From the NCBI GenBank assembly GCA_020845935.1, contig JADLEV010000014.1, positions 1 to 47,696 on the forward strand: DNA of 47,696 bases. Reading direction: 5' to 3'. The stretch is from Gammaproteobacteria bacterium (GTDB lineage: Bacteria > Pseudomonadota > Gammaproteobacteria > Ga0077536). The notes beneath the pieces were generated by a model. The model saw nothing but the letters and a program-made list of their open reading frames with translations, ran no database searches and was not told the DNA's origin. The position numbers were made by a program, and so were the translations under genes. Below are positions 44,037-47,696 of the stretch, in pieces. The stretch's first letter is position 1; every line of letters begins with the position of its first letter.

Positions 44037-44402
44037 CGGTCAATCTTCCTGGATTCCAGCACGATCCTCTCTCCTTCCCGCAGCCGAACGCGCGTCCCCG
44101 CGCGCCTGCAAACCGCCGGCCACCATTTCAGTCCTGAACGAGCATGGGGACACCTTTCGGTCCTGGCCGGCGCGCCCCAATCCGGTTGTGAAACAGCCTA
44201 GCCGCTCCCCCCGGACGATCCCAGCCTGAGTAATGCGACCTGTGCAACATCTGCACGAAGCGACCACTGCCAAACCGGTCCGGAGTATGTCGGCCAAGAG
44301 ACGTTGTACTTGACCACGACCTGGCAGCCTATCGGCTTTAGCGCCAGCGTCGCGGCACCGCTGTGGCCGGCCGCACGGTCGGTGTGACGGTACCGCGGAC
44401 TT
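44037..44402. other. Intergenic region between yihY and the diguanylate cyclase gene
   Basis: I see no gene, repeat or clear terminator in these 366 bases. A minus-strand open frame of about 90 codons crosses it but overlaps yihY and has no family features. It should contain the promoter of the diguanylate cyclase gene. Confidence 0.4.
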
Positions 44403-45239
44403 TCAGCCGGACGGACCTGGCCCGGCACGTCGCAGCCGCAGCGCGCCGAGGCTGTGGGTGATTTCGGCACCCAGTAACAGGATGACCCAACAAAGATAGA
44501 TCCAGACCAGCAGCACCGGCAGTGTTGCGAACGTCCCGTAGACCAGCTGTTGCGTCGGCACGTTCAAGACGTACCAGGCAAAACCCTGCTTGGCGATCTC
44601 GAACAGCGCGGTTGCGACCAGCCCCCCGGCCAGCGCATCGCGCATCGCCACGAACCGATTCGGCAGCAGTTTGAAAAACAGCACGAAGGCCAGTGCGGTC
44701 GCCGCACGCGAGTACAGCCACAGCAGGCGAGTTTCGACCTGCCAGACGGAATCCATCCGCGCCAGCAGTGGCAGCGACGCCAGGTACGACGTGGCAACCA
44801 GACCGGATCCGGCGAGCAGCGGACCGAGGGCCAACGCGGCGAGATAGCGCACCAGCCGAACGGCAAACGGCCGCTGCCGGCGGACGCGCCAGATGACGTT
44901 GAAGGTCGTCTCGATCGTGGACATCAGCAGTATCACCGTGACCACGAGCATGCCGAAACCGAGCAGCGTCAGATCGCGGGCCTTGGCCGAGAAGGCGACG
45001 ACATAGCTCCGCACCGTATCGCCGAACGCCGGCACGAAGTTGGCGAACAGGAATTGATCGCCTTGCCGCGCCAGTTCGCGAAACAGCGGCACCGCGGACA
45101 GCAGCACGAACACGACCGTGAACAAAGGCACGATGCCGAGCAGCGAGGTGTAGGCCAGGGCCGCGGCCGCGCTACTGCAGCGATCCGCCTTGAAGCGGCG
45201 GACGACGTGGCGCACGAAATCGACCAGGCGTCGCCTCAT
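44403..45239 (-). CDS. yihY: YihY/virulence factor BrkB family membrane protein
   Basis: This 278-residue inner-membrane protein has about six membrane segments (GIVPLFTVVFVLLSAVPLF, DLTLLGFGMLVVTVILLMST, YLAALALGPLLAGSGLVATS, AATALAFVLFFKLLPNR, FATLPVLLVWIYLCWVILLL). The family marks are AAALAYTSLLGIVPL near the start, STIETTFNVIWRVRRQRPF, and the closing WVILLLGAEITHSL. It was once called ribonuclease BN, which is wrong. The function is unclear. It is encoded 12 bases after hda, so is probably the last gene of the DUF2066-permease-hda transcript. Confidence 0.9.
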   Translation of the reverse strand: MRRRLVDFVRHVVRRFKADRCSSAAAALAYTSLLGIVPLFTVVFVLLSAVPLFRELARQGDQFLFANFVPAFGDTVRSYVVAFSAKARDLTLLGFGMLVVTVILLMSTIETTFNVIWRVRRQRPFAVRLVRYLAALALGPLLAGSGLVATSYLASLPLLARMDSVWQVETRLLWLYSRAATALAFVLFFKLLPNRFVAMRDALAGGLVATALFEIAKQGFAWYVLNVPTQQLVYGTFATLPVLLVWIYLCWVILLLGAEITHSLGALRLRRAGPGPSG

Positions 45240-45251
45240 GTCGGGCTGCCG

Positions 45252-45950
45252 TCAGAGCCGCAACACGTCCTTGACGAATGGCACCGACAGCCGGCGATGG
45301 GCTTGCAGGCTCGCGGCATCGAGCTGCTCGACGATCGCGACCAGGTCGGCCAGCGAGCGCGGCAAACGCCGCAGCAAAAACTCGATCACCTGCGGCGTGA
45401 TGGGCATGCCGCGGCGCTCGCACAGGAATCGCAAGGCCTCGCCGAATTCGGCGTCGTCCGGCTGTCGCAACCGGTAGACCAGACCCCAGGCCAACCGCGA
45501 CAGAACATCGTCACGGCGAACCGGCAGCTCACGCAGCGGCTGAGCACCGCTGACAATCAACTTTCGTCCGGCATCACGCAAACGGTTGCAGCAGACGAAC
45601 ATGCCATGTTCCCATTCCTCCCGTCCGGCCACGCGATCGAGGTCGTCAATACAGACACAATCGAGCGCGTCCAGGCCGTCGATCACGCGCGGACCGAACG
45701 GCTCGACCTCGGCCAGTGGCAGATAGCCGATCCTGCCCTGGGCCGCGTTGCAACAAGCCTGCAACAGGTGGGTCTTGCCGCTGCCCGGCGGACCGGACAG
45801 ATACACGCTCGCGCCGCCATCGTCGCGCATCAGCCGTTCCAGTTGCGCGACCAACTCGCGGTTCGGCCCCTGCCAGAAATCGGCAAACGTCGCCGTCCCG
45901 GGCAGCGACAGACCGAGCGCTATCTGCTCGAACCGGGCCGACGCGCTCAT
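45252..45950 (-). CDS. hda: DnaA regulatory inactivator Hda
   Basis: This 232-residue DnaA-related AAA+ protein promotes ATP hydrolysis by DnaA when bound to the sliding clamp, preventing re-initiation. The N-terminal RFEQIALGLSLPGTATFADF contains a clamp-binding-like QxxLxL motif and the FADFW start of the Hda/DnaA domain. The Walker A is GPPGSGKT at 53-60 and the Walker B is CVCIDDLDRVAG. It lacks the DNA-binding domain IV of DnaA. The start ATG 45950 overlaps the permease stop by four bases; a longer open frame upstream is only a shadow of the permease gene. Confidence 0.9.
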   Translation of the reverse strand: MSASARFEQIALGLSLPGTATFADFWQGPNRELVAQLERLMRDDGGASVYLSGPPGSGKTHLLQACCNAAQGRIGYLPLAEVEPFGPRVIDGLDALDCVCIDDLDRVAGREEWEHGMFVCCNRLRDAGRKLIVSGAQPLRELPVRRDDVLSRLAWGLVYRLRQPDDAEFGEALRFLCERRGMPITPQVIEFLLRRLPRSLADLVAIVEQLDAASLQAHRRLSVPFVKDVLRL

Positions 45951-47008
45951 GCGTACCAGTCGCTGTCGAGATAACCCTGATGCACATGCCGCAGCAACAC
46001 CACGACCACCGCCGCGACCGGCAGCGCCAGCACCACCCCGGTAAATCCGAACAACTGCCCGCCGGCCATCACCGCGAACATCACCGCAACCGGATGCAGC
46101 CCGATGCGCTCGCCGACCAGCCACGGCGACAGCACCATGCCTTCCAGCATCTGTCCGGCGCCGAAGACGACACCAACGCCAAGCAGGTGCAACCAATCCT
46201 GATACTCGACCAGCACGGCGAACCCGGCGACGACCATGCCGACGATGACGCCGAGATAAGGCACGAAGCTGACCAGGCCGGACAACATGCCGATGGCGAA
46301 CGCCGAATCGACGCCAACGAGCCACAAGCCGATGGTGTACACGACCGCCAGCGCCAACATCACCGCGAGCTGTCCCCGCAGGAACTGGGCGAGCACCGCG
46401 TCGCACTCCGCAGCGAGGCGGCAGACCGGGCCTTCGATGCGGCGCGGCAGCAGATCGCGCAGCCGCGCCAGCAGCTGGTCCCAGTCCCGCAGCAGATAGA
46501 AAGTGACCACGGGGATCAGCACCAGATAGCCGAGCGTCAACAGCAATGCCTGCCCGGATTGACCCACCCGCAGCAACAGGTCGGTCGCGACCGTGCCAAT
46601 CCCGGACCAGTTCGCCGCCAGCGCGCCGCGAATGGTCTCGATGTCGATCGTGATGCCAAAGCGCTGCAACGCCCCGAGCCGCGGCACGACCTCATCGGCG
46701 ACCAGGGTCGCGACCCGCGGCGCGAGCGCCAGCAATTGCAGCACCTGGTGATACAGCAGCGGCAGCAGCACCAGCAACGCCAGAACGCCAAGCAGGAACA
46801 TGCCGGCGAACACGATCAGCACCGCGGCGGTGCGGCGGACGCGGCGCACTTCCAGTCGATCGACCAGGGGATCGCCAAGGTAGGCCAGCAAGGTAGCGAT
46901 GAAGAATGGCGTCAGTACCGGTGCCAGCGCGTACACCAGCCAGAGCGTCGCGACCAGCGCGGCCAGCGCCAGCCACCGGCGCGGCACGGGATTAGCAAAA
47001 TCGTTCAC
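45947..47008 (-). CDS. perM: AI-2E family (PerM/TqsA-type) transporter
   Basis: This 353-residue membrane protein belongs to the AI-2 exporter superfamily. It has seven to eight hydrophobic segments (for example LALAALVATLWLVYALAPVL and PFFIATLLAYLGDPLVDRLE), the soluble insert around GITIDIETIRGALAANW, and the C-terminal FVPYLGVIVGMVVA and VVLALPVAAVVVVLLR. The start is GTG 47008, overlapping the DUF2066 stop by four bases (GTGA), and the stop overlaps hda. The gene order is typical for gammaproteobacteria. What it transports is unknown; some relatives export AI-2 or act as Na+/H+ antiporters. Confidence 0.88.
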   Translation of the reverse strand: MNDFANPVPRRWLALAALVATLWLVYALAPVLTPFFIATLLAYLGDPLVDRLEVRRVRRTAAVLIVFAGMFLLGVLALLVLLPLLYHQVLQLLALAPRVATLVADEVVPRLGALQRFGITIDIETIRGALAANWSGIGTVATDLLLRVGQSGQALLLTLGYLVLIPVVTFYLLRDWDQLLARLRDLLPRRIEGPVCRLAAECDAVLAQFLRGQLAVMLALAVVYTIGLWLVGVDSAFAIGMLSGLVSFVPYLGVIVGMVVAGFAVLVEYQDWLHLLGVGVVFGAGQMLEGMVLSPWLVGERIGLHPVAVMFAVMAGGQLFGFTGVVLALPVAAVVVVLLRHVHQGYLDSDWYA

Positions 47009-47696
47009 TCGGGGATGAGTTGCAGGACGTCGGGCCGATCGGGCGCGGGCAGGAGCACACGGCCAAGCTGGACCGTCTGCAGCAACCCCGGCATGCCCCC
47101 GCGCACAGCCAGGCGCAGGTCCACCCGATCGAGTGCAACACCGGCGACCTCCAGCTTCGCGACCGGCGCCAGGGATTCGAGATAGGCGAGCGCACGGGCG
47201 TAATCGCGCGCCGAGCGGACCTGCGTGAGCGTCACCGCAATCGTATCGGCGGCAACCGCGGTGCCCCCGGCGTAGAGCTGCGCCAGCGCATCGGCGGTGA
47301 GATTGATTGCCTCGTCGAGCAACAGTGCCGGATCTTCGCTGAGCGAGGACCAGCCGGTCTGGGTGCCATTGGCGAGCAGATACCACTGCGCCTGCCAGAG
47401 TCCGGGCGCGGTTTCCCGCAGATCACCGACCAATACTGCCTCGACGCCGTAGCGCGCCGAGGCTTCGGCAACGTTGGCCAGGTCGCCGCGTTGCAGGTTC
47501 TCCAGGGATATGCGCAGGCGCTCGTCGAGATCGAGCAACGGCATGATGAGCGGGATGCCGCGCGCCTCGGCCTGCACCTGGCCGAACGCGAGCAATGGAT
47601 TGGCATCCTCGACACCGACCAGAGCCACCTCAGCACCAGCCGGTTGCAGCGCCAGCCAGAGCAGGGTCCGAGGTCGCTCGTGACCCCAAACCGGCA
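47005..47696 (-). CDS. DUF2066 domain-containing protein, 5' end outside window
   Basis: About 230 codons are visible, open through the right edge. The start of the visible frame, HERPRTLLWLALQPAGAEVA, is the typical core of DUF2066 proteins, followed by GIPLIMPLLDLDERLRISL and RYGVEAVLVGDLRET. These proteins have a signal peptide, here cut off, and are periplasmic or envelope-associated with unknown function. The stop overlaps the permease start. In related genomes purM and purN follow upstream on this side, beyond the window. Confidence 0.83.
   Translation of the reverse strand, partial: PVWGHERPRTLLWLALQPAGAEVALVGVEDANPLLAFGQVQAEARGIPLIMPLLDLDERLRISLENLQRGDLANVAEASARYGVEAVLVGDLRETAPGLWQAQWYLLANGTQTGWSSLSEDPALLLDEAINLTADALAQLYAGGTAVAADTIAVTLTQVRSARDYARALAYLESLAPVAKLEVAGVALDRVDLRLAVRGGMPGLLQTVQLGRVLLPAPDRPDVLQLIPE

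Noticed and set aside
44198-44470. A 90-codon minus-strand frame between yihY and the diguanylate cyclase
   Set aside because: It overlaps the end of yihY, has no ribosome binding site that stands out and no family features.
45951-46406. N-terminal extension of Hda by about 150 codons
   Set aside because: It is the permease gene read in another frame; Hda has a proper start at 45950 with an ATGA overlap and normal length.
1-47696. tRNA, rRNA, CRISPR arrays, insertion sequences, prophage
   Set aside because: None was seen by eye; no regularly spaced repeats, cloverleaf-like sequences or transposase/integrase motifs were found.

Overview
The window is GC-rich (about 64% by eye), densely coded, and reads as chromosome from a gammaproteobacterium, probably an uncultured or little-studied facultative anaerobe that degrades aromatic compounds. 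The gammaproteobacterial call rests on the order DUF2066 - AI-2E family permease - hda at the right end, a prfB with programmed frameshift followed by lysS, and a PEP-CTERM-type Lcl-domain protein. I see no rRNA, tRNA, CRISPR array, intact insertion sequence or prophage.

Layout. Positions 1-4.6 kb hold the 3' end of phosphoglucomutase, an amidohydrolase with alanine racemase (alr), and a B12-binding radical SAM protein. Positions 4.6-6.2 kb are a low-density zone with palindromic repeats, a broken Avd-like four-helix-bundle gene and a secreted Lcl/DUF1566 protein with a PEP-CTERM-like tail. Positions 6.2-12.9 kb hold two divergent units: an AMP-dependent ligase with a DUF364 protein on the minus strand, and a coupled FAD / Fe-S (CCG) / FAD oxidoreductase operon on the plus strand. 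A LigB-type extradiol dioxygenase and an outer-membrane porin follow, also divergent. Positions 15.8-23.2 kb are housekeeping: prfB, lysS, a DUF2868/DUF3482 GTPase pair, a secF with no secD beside it, a small membrane protein and a lone acyl carrier protein.

Positions 23.2-28.2 kb are an anaerobiosis block: an FNR-type site and two NrdR boxes 32 bp apart upstream of nrdD, then a separate 57-residue ORF carrying the glycyl-radical motif that the large NrdD lacks, then a terminator, nrdG and, convergently, hemN.

Positions 28.4-41.1 kb are the most distinctive region. A minus-strand, mostly overlapping operon runs hcrC-hcrA-hcrB (4-hydroxybenzoyl-CoA reductase type), an acyl-CoA ligase, a hot-dog thioesterase, and a PadB-like molybdenum oxidoreductase with a fused Fe-S/membrane-anchor subunit. 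A p-hydroxycinnamoyl-CoA hydratase/lyase gene follows in the same direction, and a uroporphyrinogen-decarboxylase-like protein lies beyond it on the other strand. Together they suggest CoA-dependent, oxygen-independent funnelling of para-hydroxylated phenylpropanoid or phenylacetic compounds to benzoyl-CoA.

Positions 41.2-47.7 kb hold acylphosphatase, a PilZ-like protein, a PAS-GGDEF diguanylate cyclase, YihY, Hda, an AI-2E family permease and a DUF2066 protein cut by the window end. All functions are inferred from reading the translated sequence; no database search was run.
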